Origin: Singulisphaera sp. GP187
GTDB taxonomy: Bacteria > Planctomycetota > Phycisphaerae > Phycisphaerales > SM1A02
DNA length: 44,333 nt
Direction: 5' to 3'
NCBI GenBank assembly: GCA_945871445.1
Contig: CAMBWI010000012.1
Location: 1-44,333 of the forward strand
Of this stretch, positions 8,058 through 14,434 are shown in pieces. The notes below the pieces were generated by a model. That model was not told where the DNA came from, did not search any database, and was given only the letters and a program-made list of their open reading frames with translations. A program made the position numbers and the translations under genes. Each line of letters starts with the position of its first letter. Position 1 is the first letter of the stretch.

Positions 8058-8753
8058 ATGAAAAGAATCAATCAAATCACTTCCCGCTTCATTGGCCAAA
8101 GCCAGTTGCCAGACCGGAACCAGTTGCCGGGTCGTGCGCTTCAGGCACTCAGCGAGCCCATCGTTTGTCTTGGGCCTGGCGGAGATTTTGTCACTCAAAT
8201 CGTTGCAGATGAAATGGGCGAAATGATCTTTGTATCGCAGAATTCTGGCGACTCTTCAGGACAGACTTTGCAATTCATCGAGCAACCAATTGATTGGCTC
8301 GAAAGACTATTTGGAATTGGTGGCAGATTGGTTGGTCACACAGTTCAAGAGTCGCCACTTCAAGAAAAACCTCGAGGGATTTCAGCTGGGCCGATATCAA
8401 CAACACCAGCAAAAGCCCTCGAAATGATTCGCAATGGTCGAGGTCGTGGTGCTCCCCCACCAACTGTTTATGTCTATCGCCGCGTGACTGAAACGTATCC
8501 AATTGAATCTCAAAAAACAAGTCAATCGCATGAAACCGAAAGGATGAATCAACAAAATGAATCTCACACCAAAGCAAATGCGGATCTTCAACTTCGTTCG
8601 CCAGTTCAGAGTAATGAACGGATACTCCCCGACTCTGCAGGAAATTGCGGACGAACTCGCCGTGAGCAAAGTCACCGTGTTCGAGCATGTGGAGGCTCTC
8701 GTCGAGAAAGGCGCCCTGAAGCGCAACCCGAACAAGGCTCGCTCTTTATCTGA
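8058..8753 (+). CDS. Uncharacterised ORF overlapping lexA
   Basis: A 231-codon ORF and the first gene after the promoter at 7976. The first ~165 residues have ordinary composition (for example VCLGPGGDFVTQIVADEMGEMIFVSQ, and a Pro-rich APPPTVYVYRRV near 150) and look coded. The last ~66 codons run inside lexA in another frame and are Arg/Ser-rich, unlike the rest, so that tail may be a by-product of the lexA sequence. I recognise no family. The overlap of 197 nt is far larger than the 1-4 nt overlaps seen elsewhere in this window. A sequencing error hiding an earlier stop near 8540 is possible. Co-transcription with lexA suggests a possible DNA-damage link, but this is inference. Confidence 0.55.
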   Translation: MKRINQITSRFIGQSQLPDRNQLPGRALQALSEPIVCLGPGGDFVTQIVADEMGEMIFVSQNSGDSSGQTLQFIEQPIDWLERLFGIGGRLVGHTVQESPLQEKPRGISAGPISTTPAKALEMIRNGRGRGAPPPTVYVYRRVTETYPIESQKTSQSHETERMNQQNESHTKANADLQLRSPVQSNERILPDSAGNCGRTRREQSHRVRACGGSRRERRPEAQPEQGSLFI

Positions 8754-9174
8754 AGTGGATGATGCGGTTCGACCTGATGAAGGCTCTGGACTTTCATTTC
8801 CGCTCCTTGGACGGATTGCTGCAGGGATGCCGATCGAACGCTGCGCTCAAGATGAAAAAATTCAACTTGAGGAGATTTTTGGGCGTACCACAGCAAGGCG
8901 CGGCGAAATGTTTGCTCTGCAAGTTGAAGGAGAATCGATGCGTGACGAGGGAATTCTCGATGGCGATTATGTGATCGTAGAAAGAAGGTCAACGGCCCGA
9001 AACGGTGAGCGTGTTGTCGCTTTACTCGAAGATGGTGAGACCACGCTGAAGTCCTATTTCAAAGAGCGAAACGGAACAATACGACTTCAACCTTCGAATC
9101 CTGCATTTGAACCAATCATTGTGAATGAATGCACAATTCAAGGAGTCGTGATCGGCGTGATGCGCCGATACTGA
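8557..9174 (+). CDS. lexA: LexA repressor (SOS regulator, autoprotease)
   Basis: A 205-residue protein of normal LexA length. The N-terminal winged helix (residues 1-65, LTPKQMRIFNFV and SPTLQEIADELAVSKVTVFEHV) binds DNA. The self-cleavage site is Ala89-Gly90 in GRIAAGMP. The catalytic dyad is Ser127 (VEGESM) and Lys165 (ETTLKSY). It would repress SOS genes until activated RecA triggers cleavage. An AAAGGA sequence at 8539-8544 lies 12 nt before the ATG, somewhat far. It begins inside the preceding ORF in a different frame, so it may be translationally affected by it. The recX gene at 36829 is the other RecA-related gene in this window. Confidence 0.97.
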   Translation: MNLTPKQMRIFNFVRQFRVMNGYSPTLQEIADELAVSKVTVFEHVEALVEKGALKRNPNKARSLSEVDDAVRPDEGSGLSFPLLGRIAAGMPIERCAQDEKIQLEEIFGRTTARRGEMFALQVEGESMRDEGILDGDYVIVERRSTARNGERVVALLEDGETTLKSYFKERNGTIRLQPSNPAFEPIIVNECTIQGVVIGVMRRY

Positions 9175-9196
9175 TTTGAATCGACGACAAATTGAA

Positions 9197-10228
9197 TCAG
9201 TAGACGCTCGAAGGAAAATAGTAATCCTTCGCATTCTCTGGCAGAATCAAATCGACATCGATCACTAAGTGGCGAGGCATGAACTGTAATTTCTTCGCTC
9301 GTTGTCCACCAGTAAGGACGGTCGATGCCAATTCCATACCAATGGCGATCATTGATGGCGGATATGTAATGTCCGCTGGAAACATCGGATCTTTGTCCAT
9401 CACGCGCTTTACGATGTCTTTCATACCTGCCCCGCCAAGAATCCAGACACCTGTGATTCCCTTTTCTTCAAGCGCATTTTCTGCGCCGAGGGCCATGTCA
9501 TCGTCGGATGCCCAGATTGCATTGACCTTTGGTGATTTGGTCAACAAAGTCTCCGTCACTTCAAGAGCCTTTTGACGATTCCAATTTGCCGCTTGCTGGC
9601 CAACGATCTTGATCCCCGGTTCGGCCTGAAAGACTTCCAGTGCGGCAGTGACTCGTGCTGTGTTCACAGTGCAAGGAATGCCTTCAAGGATAATGATCTC
9701 GCCCTTTGCTTTGCCTTTGCCACCAAGTTTTTGCACCATAAATTCAGCACTCTTGCGACCGAATGCTGTGTTATCGCCTTCGATAAAAATATCGGCGACA
9801 GGCTTGAGAAATCCTCGGTCGACATTCACAATAAGGATTCCACGGCTATGGGCTTCTTCAGCGACTGGTGTGAGTGGCGCAGATTCCGTGGCAAGAATTA
9901 CAAGAGCGTCAACCTTCTTTGCCATCAAAGCTTCGATATCTGCGATTTGCTTTTCAGGAGTTTCAGCAGTTGCAATCGTCCAATCAATTTCTGGATGAAG
10001 CTTGGAACATTCTTTCGCCCACCACACAACGCCTGCAGTCCAACCATGATCTGCTGCAGGAATTGAAACGCCGATTTTTAACTTTGCGCTCGCCACTTGT
10101 ATGGCGGGAGAATGCGACACAGTGGACAAAGGAATTGGCTGTGCTGCGGAGAATCCAAAGAGTGTCAATCCCACAAGCGTGCAAGTAAGCAAAGATAAAA
10201 AGAAAAAATTATTTTTTGTTGGTCGCAT
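9197..10228 (-). CDS. Sugar ABC transporter, periplasmic substrate-binding protein
   Basis: From the ATG at 10228 (MRPTKNN) the product is 343 residues; an upstream GTG at 10255 would place extra residues before the signal. A signal peptide of about 30 residues is followed by a periplasmic-binding-protein type 1 fold of the RbsB group. KIGVSIPAADHGWTAGV starts the first lobe, DALVILATESAPLTPV and IVNVDRG lie in the binding region, and IWASDDDMALGAENAL sits in the second lobe. It would deliver a monosaccharide or similar ligand to the permease and ATPase encoded just upstream. The ligand cannot be named. The convergent lexA stop is 22 bp away. Confidence 0.92.
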   Translation of the reverse strand: MRPTKNNFFFLSLLTCTLVGLTLFGFSAAQPIPLSTVSHSPAIQVASAKLKIGVSIPAADHGWTAGVVWWAKECSKLHPEIDWTIATAETPEKQIADIEALMAKKVDALVILATESAPLTPVAEEAHSRGILIVNVDRGFLKPVADIFIEGDNTAFGRKSAEFMVQKLGGKGKAKGEIIILEGIPCTVNTARVTAALEVFQAEPGIKIVGQQAANWNRQKALEVTETLLTKSPKVNAIWASDDDMALGAENALEEKGITGVWILGGAGMKDIVKRVMDKDPMFPADITYPPSMIAIGMELASTVLTGGQRAKKLQFMPRHLVIDVDLILPENAKDYYFPSSVY

Positions 10229-10273
10229 ATTTAGCAAAGTACACGCTTTACACACTGTCTGCGAGTTGCAGAA

Positions 10274-11296
10274 TCACTCTCGAGAACTGCGCTGAACGAG
10301 CACCGCAAGAACGATCACTGCGCCTTTGACAGCTCCCTGCCAATACGGACTCACTCCAGAAATGGTCAAGATGTTGGTGATCATCCCCAAGATCAGCACT
10401 CCGACGACTGTTCCCCACACACGACCAAATCCGCCACGAAGGCTCGTGCCGCCGATCACAACCGCTGCAATCGCATCAAGTTCACTGCCAAGCCCCAGTT
10501 GCGAAGTCGAAACTGAATTCATTCGCGAGCTTTGCACAAGTGCTGCAATTCCAGCAAGAAGTCCCATGATCGCATAGACGCGCAATCGAACCCACGAAAC
10601 TGAAATCCCTGCATAACGGGCCGCAGTTTCATTTGCACCAACAGCCACAAGTTGTCGACCGAATCGAGAACGCGAAAGAAACCACTGTGCAATAATTGCC
10701 ACTGCGAAAAAAATCACTGTGCTGTATGAAATCGTCAGTGGCTTTCCAACTGCGTTGGCAAGTCCTGGAATTGGGATTCCGCCACGACCAAGCGCGCTGA
10801 ACATTGTTGCGCTTTGAGATCGAATCTCTCCAGCATCTGCGATGGCAAGTGAAATCGATCGAAACGCAGCAAGCCCTCCGAGTGTTGCGATAAATGGTGC
10901 AATACGACCAAAGACAACCAGTACACCATTGAATGTCCCTGCAAGAGTTCCAGCGAAGATCGTGACAGCACCGCTAAGCAAGACTGCATTCAATTCTGAA
11001 GTGCCATTCTCAATCAGCGCATTCATTGTGGTCATTCCAATAGCCGCCGCAAGAACCACCATACTTCCCACGGAAAGATCGATACCTGCGGAAATGATGA
11101 CAAGCGTCATGCCGACTGCAAGAATTCCAACGGGAGCATTGGAGTTGAGCATCGCTCGAAAATTTTCGGGGTTGAGAAAATCGAAACCTTGATTGAAAGT
11201 GCTGACTGCAAACAGAATGACAAATGCAACAAGAACACCCCACATCTCAAGTGCACGCTGCGAAGAGCGAAGTATGTTCGCCATTTGTGGGTTCAT
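10274..11296 (-). CDS. Sugar ABC transporter permease (RbsC-like)
   Basis: A 340-residue inner-membrane protein with about 8-10 hydrophobic segments, matching the branched-chain/ribose-type permease family (BPD_transp_2). Typical stretches are LAVGMTLVIISAGIDLSVGSM (two-part motif with GIDLSVG) near the N-terminus, ARYAGISV and GLLAGIAALV, and the coupling-loop region ELDAIAAVVIGGTSLRGGFG. The ATG at 11296 overlaps the stop of the ATPase gene as ATGA, so translation is likely coupled. A longer frame upstream lies inside the ATPase gene and is not credible. Confidence 0.94.
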   Translation of the reverse strand: MNPQMANILRSSQRALEMWGVLVAFVILFAVSTFNQGFDFLNPENFRAMLNSNAPVGILAVGMTLVIISAGIDLSVGSMVVLAAAIGMTTMNALIENGTSELNAVLLSGAVTIFAGTLAGTFNGVLVVFGRIAPFIATLGGLAAFRSISLAIADAGEIRSQSATMFSALGRGGIPIPGLANAVGKPLTISYSTVIFFAVAIIAQWFLSRSRFGRQLVAVGANETAARYAGISVSWVRLRVYAIMGLLAGIAALVQSSRMNSVSTSQLGLGSELDAIAAVVIGGTSLRGGFGRVWGTVVGVLILGMITNILTISGVSPYWQGAVKGAVIVLAVLVQRSSRE

Positions 11297-12858
11297 TTTT
11301 GCGAATCGCTTTCTTGAGAGAGTCCAGATGCGATACGAACGATTCGTTCTTGGCAATCTTTAAGTGCGAGTGTTTCACGCGGAATTTCACCGACGATTGT
11401 TCCTTTGCGCATCACGATGACACGGTGGGAGATGCCAATGACCTCAGGAAGTTCCGAACTAATCACAATGCATGCCAGTCCTTCGCGCGCAAGATTTGCG
11501 ATAATTCTATAAATCTCACTGCGTGCGCCGACATCAACACCGCGTGTTGGTTCATCGATGATCAACACATTTGGCTTTGTTTCAAGCCAGCGTGCAAGCG
11601 CAACTTTTTGTTGATTACCTCCAGAGAGAGTAGATATTGCTTGCATTGGCCTTGCACAGCGGATTTTGAAAGTATCAATCCAGTTTTTGGAAATCCGCTG
11701 TTCGGATTGAGAATCGATCACCATCCCACCAAGACGAGAAACCGTATCAAGCGACGGGAGCATCATGTTGGAGATAAAGGAAAGAGTGATATGAAGTCCT
11801 CGATGCTTGCGGTCCTCACTGACGTATGCGACCCCAGCCTCCATCGCTGATCGTGGATTGGCGAATCGAATGTCGCGCCCTTGGATTCGAAGGATCCCTT
11901 CACACGGTCGAATGCCGACGATCGCTTGCGCAGTTTCAGTTCGACCGCTTCCAACCAAACCAGCGATACCAAGAATCTCGCCAGGCGCGACAGCAAATGA
12001 AATATTGTGGGTTTTCTTGCTTGCACCAAATCCAACGACTTCGATTGCAGGGCTGGTACTGGATGAGTAAAACTTTTCAGGATAGATCGAAGAAAGTTCG
12101 TGGCCGACCATCGCATTCGCAAGTCGCCCTTCATCTGCGACAGCACCATCTTCACCTTGAATGACTCCACTTGGACCTCGCGCAAATGACTGAACAAGCT
12201 TTCCATCACGCAGAACAGAGATTCGATCTGCGATTGAAACCACTTCATCAAGATGGTGTGAAATGAAAAGAATGCAGCGACCTTCGTCGCGCAAGCGCCG
12301 CATCACAGCAAAGAGTTGATTGGATTCGACTTCGCCTAAGACAGCAGTTGGTTCATCGAAAATCAGGACGCGAGCATCACTTGCAAGACATTTCGCAATT
12401 TCAACAAATTGCTGTTGAGCTATTGAAAGGTCGGAAGCTGGCGTGGAAAGTTTGAAGTCAACGCCAAGTTGGCGAAGAAGTTGGCTAGCGCGAATGCGTT
12501 GTCGTTGTTGATCAACAGCCACGTTGAAGAATCTGGTTGGTTCTCGTCCGAGAAGGACATTCTCTGCGACATTGAGTGTGCCAATCAGATGCAGTTCTTG
12601 ATGCACCATCGCAATCCCTGCGCGGATCGCATCAGAAGGTCGAGTGAATTGCCTAGGTGTTCCATTGAGCGTGATCAATCCTGATGTCGGACGAATGACG
12701 CCAGAGAGAACTTTCATCATCGTGCTTTTGCCTGCACCATTCTCGCCGACAATCGCATGAATCTCACCAGTACAAAAAGAAATCGAGACTGAATCAAGCG
12801 CACGAACTCCTGGATAGTCGACCGTCACAGAGTTCAGGAGAAGAATTTCACGGTTCAT
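11293..12858 (-). CDS. Sugar ABC transporter ATPase, double-domain (RbsA/MglA type)
   Basis: A 521-residue cytoplasmic ATPase with two ABC domains. Domain 1 has Walker A GENGAGKST (residues 38-46), signature LSIAQQQ and Walker B VLIFDEPTAVL. Domain 2 has the degenerate Walker A GLVGSGRTE usual for this family, signature LSGGNQQK and Walker B VLIIDEPTRGVDVG. It powers uptake with the downstream permease and binding protein. The start ATG at 12858 is set by an AGGAAG ribosome site six bases upstream. The frame stays open to 12984, but that part encodes the 12-bp tandem repeat region and is unlike other family members. Confidence 0.95.
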   Translation of the reverse strand: MNREILLLNSVTVDYPGVRALDSVSISFCTGEIHAIVGENGAGKSTMMKVLSGVIRPTSGLITLNGTPRQFTRPSDAIRAGIAMVHQELHLIGTLNVAENVLLGREPTRFFNVAVDQQRQRIRASQLLRQLGVDFKLSTPASDLSIAQQQFVEIAKCLASDARVLIFDEPTAVLGEVESNQLFAVMRRLRDEGRCILFISHHLDEVVSIADRISVLRDGKLVQSFARGPSGVIQGEDGAVADEGRLANAMVGHELSSIYPEKFYSSSTSPAIEVVGFGASKKTHNISFAVAPGEILGIAGLVGSGRTETAQAIVGIRPCEGILRIQGRDIRFANPRSAMEAGVAYVSEDRKHRGLHITLSFISNMMLPSLDTVSRLGGMVIDSQSEQRISKNWIDTFKIRCARPMQAISTLSGGNQQKVALARWLETKPNVLIIDEPTRGVDVGARSEIYRIIANLAREGLACIVISSELPEVIGISHRVIVMRKGTIVGEIPRETLALKDCQERIVRIASGLSQESDSQK

Positions 12859-12866
12859 TTCTTCCT

Positions 12867-12914
12867 GATTTCTCTTGTGATCTCTTTGGTGATCTTTGTG
12901 TTGATCTTTGTGCC
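12867..12914 (-). repeat. Four 12-bp tandem repeats just upstream of the ABC ATPase
   Basis: On the plus strand the units are GATTTCTCTTGT (12867), GATCTCTTTGGT (12879), GATCTTTGTGTT (12891) and GATCTTTGTGCC (12903): an exact 12-bp period with GAT kept in all four. The block sits 9 bp before the ATPase start codon, within the 122-bp gap after trpA. On the transcribed strand the repeats are A/C-rich and include the ribosome-binding area. They may bind a regulator or affect translation. Alternatively they are a slippage-prone spacer. Confidence 0.75.
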
Positions 12915-12980
12915 CTTGCACTGAAGAAGATATTGGAGTCGATCTTGCCACCATCGAAGGAAGAAGGATAGGGTCGAAAC

Positions 12981-13793
12981 TCAATTGGAATTTGATGACG
13001 CAGGCAATCCAGTTCGCAGTCCAGTCGCAAGCAATCGAGTGAAGTCTGCGGCTGCTTTGACCGGATCTCCCTGGCTCATACGCCGAACAAGAGCGCTTCC
13101 AACAATCGCAGCATCAGCATATTTCGTGACTGCAGCGACATGCTCTGGAGTTGAGATTCCAAATCCTGCAGCAATGGGGAGTTTGCTAAATGATCGAATT
13201 GCGTTTACAGAGTCAGCAATCTCTGGACTTGATTTTTGCTCGCCGGTCAAACCAGATCGTGCGAGGAGATAGATGAATCCCCTGCATGAATTTGTGATCT
13301 GCGCCATGCGATCTGGCGAAGTTGTTGGCGCAACAAGCAGAGCAAGAGCCAAATCACGACTTTCACAAAGATGAGAAAGTTCACTGGCTTGCGAAAGATC
13401 CATATCAGGAACGATCAATCCATTGAATCCAGAATCAGCGGCCTGCGAAATAAAAGTTTTCGCTCCAATTCTTGTCACAATCGAAACGCTGACCATTGCA
13501 ATCAATCCGACTGAAGTTTTCGCACGGGCAACACGCACAGCATTGAAGACACTGTGCGGATCAGCGCCAGCTTGCAATGCATCATGCATGCTTGCAGAGA
13601 TCACTGGTCCATCGGCAATTGGATCGCTGAATGGAATGCCGACTTCGATGATCGAAGCTCCTGCATCTGCAATCGACTCGATCGCAGAAGTTGTCACATC
13701 CAAAGACGGATAACCGCCAGTAATGAACGGCATCAACGCAGTTTTCTTTTCGGCACGAAGAGAATCGAAGATGCGAGTTATCTGCGTTGACAC
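12981..13793 (-). CDS. trpA: Tryptophan synthase alpha subunit
   Basis: A 270-residue TIM-barrel enzyme that cleaves indole-3-glycerol phosphate to indole and glyceraldehyde 3-phosphate; indole passes to TrpB. MPFITGGYP, then ASIIEVGIPFSDPIADGP hold the catalytic Glu50 and Asp61. Phosphate-binding elements GFGIST and IVGSALV are present near the end, and the length is normal. No trpB or other trp gene lies in the window, so the pathway is dispersed here. The GTG start lies 32 bp after the 3' end of a co-oriented tRNA gene with no visible terminator between, so trpA may be read from the tRNA promoter. The sugar transporter genes follow on the same strand. Confidence 0.96.
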   Translation of the reverse strand: MSTQITRIFDSLRAEKKTALMPFITGGYPSLDVTTSAIESIADAGASIIEVGIPFSDPIADGPVISASMHDALQAGADPHSVFNAVRVARAKTSVGLIAMVSVSIVTRIGAKTFISQAADSGFNGLIVPDMDLSQASELSHLCESRDLALALLVAPTTSPDRMAQITNSCRGFIYLLARSGLTGEQKSSPEIADSVNAIRSFSKLPIAAGFGISTPEHVAAVTKYADAAIVGSALVRRMSQGDPVKAAADFTRLLATGLRTGLPASSNSN

Positions 13794-13825
13794 GAAGCGA
13801 AGAGTAGCGCCGTCGCTCTGGGAAA

Positions 13826-13899
13826 TGGGGCGGCTGGGATTCGAACCCAGGTCTCACCGATTATGAGTCAGGGGCTCTGGACCGCTGAGCTACCACCCC
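13826..13899 (-). tRNA. tRNA with CAU anticodon (Met or Ile2)
   Basis: A 74-nt cloverleaf on the minus strand. The acceptor is GGGGTGG/CCGCCCC with one G-U pair, D-stem GCTC/GAGC, and anticodon loop CTCATAA with anticodon CAT. The T-arm is CTGGG-TTCGAAT-CCCAG and the discriminator base is A; CCA is not encoded. The outermost anticodon-stem pair is mismatched (C-T). CAU may be elongator Met or lysidine-modified Ile2; the C1-A72 mismatch of initiator tRNA is absent, so fMet is unlikely. Choosing between Met and Ile2 needs a tRNA-identity model. Confidence 0.95.
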
Positions 13900-13979
13900 A
13901 ATGTAAAGACCATTCTGAGACAAAAACAAAGAGGATACGAAGACCAATCGAAAAAGCATACAAGTTTACTTGCCGAGAG

Positions 13980-13985
13980 TATGAT
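13980..13985 (+). promoter_or_regulatory. Candidate -10 element of the leader-secA promoter
   Basis: TATGAT lies 24 bp before the GTG of the leader ORF; the 17-bp-spaced -35 position (13957-13962, CATACA) is weak. Transcription would start near 13992, just ahead of that ORF. No better promoter is visible between the divergent tRNA and secA. Confidence 0.35.
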
Positions 13986-14008
13986 TTGGTGCCACAATAG
14001 CACGAACC

Positions 14009-14311
14009 GTGATTTCACTCCTGCACCCAACTCTCTTTGCCCTCCTACTGACGCTTGCGGCGTTGGGTGCTCCACTCGTCTGCAATGGAAGTTCCATCGT
14101 TTTCCGTGGTTCCAAGATTGTTGCAGTGGATTCGGATTTCAGGCATAGGGGAAGTGACAGTAGTGCAACTGCAAGAGCGATTCGGGCTGGCACTCTTTGC
14201 TTTCGCACAACAAAGCACAGTAGCAATCCTGCACAATTAACCAATCACTGGTCGCAAGTTTCGATCGAGACTTGTTTATCAGCAGTGCCTCCTCCGTACG
14301 TTCAGGCTTGA
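14009..14311 (+). CDS. Candidate secretion-monitor leader peptide upstream of secA
   Basis: A 100-codon ORF with a GTG start. Residues 9-25 form an unbroken hydrophobic stretch (LFALLLTLAALGAPLVC) like a signal sequence, although the N-region has no Lys or Arg. The mature part is polar and Ser/Arg-rich. The peptide ends SAVPPPYVQA, so three successive proline codons (14288-14296) lie four codons before the stop. No clear ribosome site precedes the GTG, and weak or absent Shine-Dalgarno sites are common in this window. It is the first ORF after the candidate promoter and ends 123 nt before secA. E. coli SecM, Vibrio VemP and Bacillus MifM are signal-bearing, poorly conserved leader peptides that pause ribosomes ahead of secretion genes. 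This ORF has the same layout but no sequence match to them. Whether it is translated is unproven. Confidence 0.45.
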   Translation: MISLLHPTLFALLLTLAALGAPLVCNGSSIVFRGSKIVAVDSDFRHRGSDSSATARAIRAGTLCFRTTKHSSNPAQLTNHWSQVSIETCLSAVPPPYVQA

Positions 14312-14376
14312 TGGGTCCCTAGCCCGCAACGGGCTTCGGACTCTGAAGACGCTTCATGCAAGCGTCCCCTGCGTAC
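14296..14376 (+). promoter_or_regulatory. Three-way-junction RNA element in the secA leader
   Basis: Pairing read by eye. P1 is GTACG-tt-CAGG (14296-14306) with CCTGCGTAC (14368-14376), nine pairs with a 2-nt bulge. P2 is GGGTCC (14313-14318) with GGACTC (14338-14343), one pair G-U, then a 2x2 internal loop and AGCCCG (14321-14326) with CGGGCT (14330-14335). P3 is GACGCTT (14348-14354) with AAGCGTC (14360-14366), a perfect stem with a 5-nt loop. A T-rich run (14379-14388) follows P1. The 5' arm of P1 lies on the last codons of the leader ORF, so translation should open P1. The element could attenuate or mask secA expression. I do not recognise it as a known riboswitch class. Confidence 0.65.
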
Positions 14377-14434
14377 ATCTTCTTTTTTATGACACCTCGG
14401 CGGACTCTCCCGCTTCTTTTGAAAGTTTTCTCAA

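Noticed and set aside
12858-12984. 42-residue N-terminal extension of the ABC ATPase (His/Lys/Asp-rich)
   Set aside because: It is encoded by the 12-bp repeats, overlaps trpA, is absent from the family, and a good ribosome site marks the start at 12858.
14085-14240. A 51-codon ORF (MEVPSFSVVPRLL start) in another frame of the secA leader
   Set aside because: No ribosome site, no signal sequence, and it overlaps the better candidate leader ORF. It is worth testing only if the main leader frame is not conserved.
13966-14244. Minus-strand ORF (92 residues) over the secA leader
   Set aside because: Composition is not protein-like apart from one hydrophobic run, and the region is better explained by the plus-strand leader.
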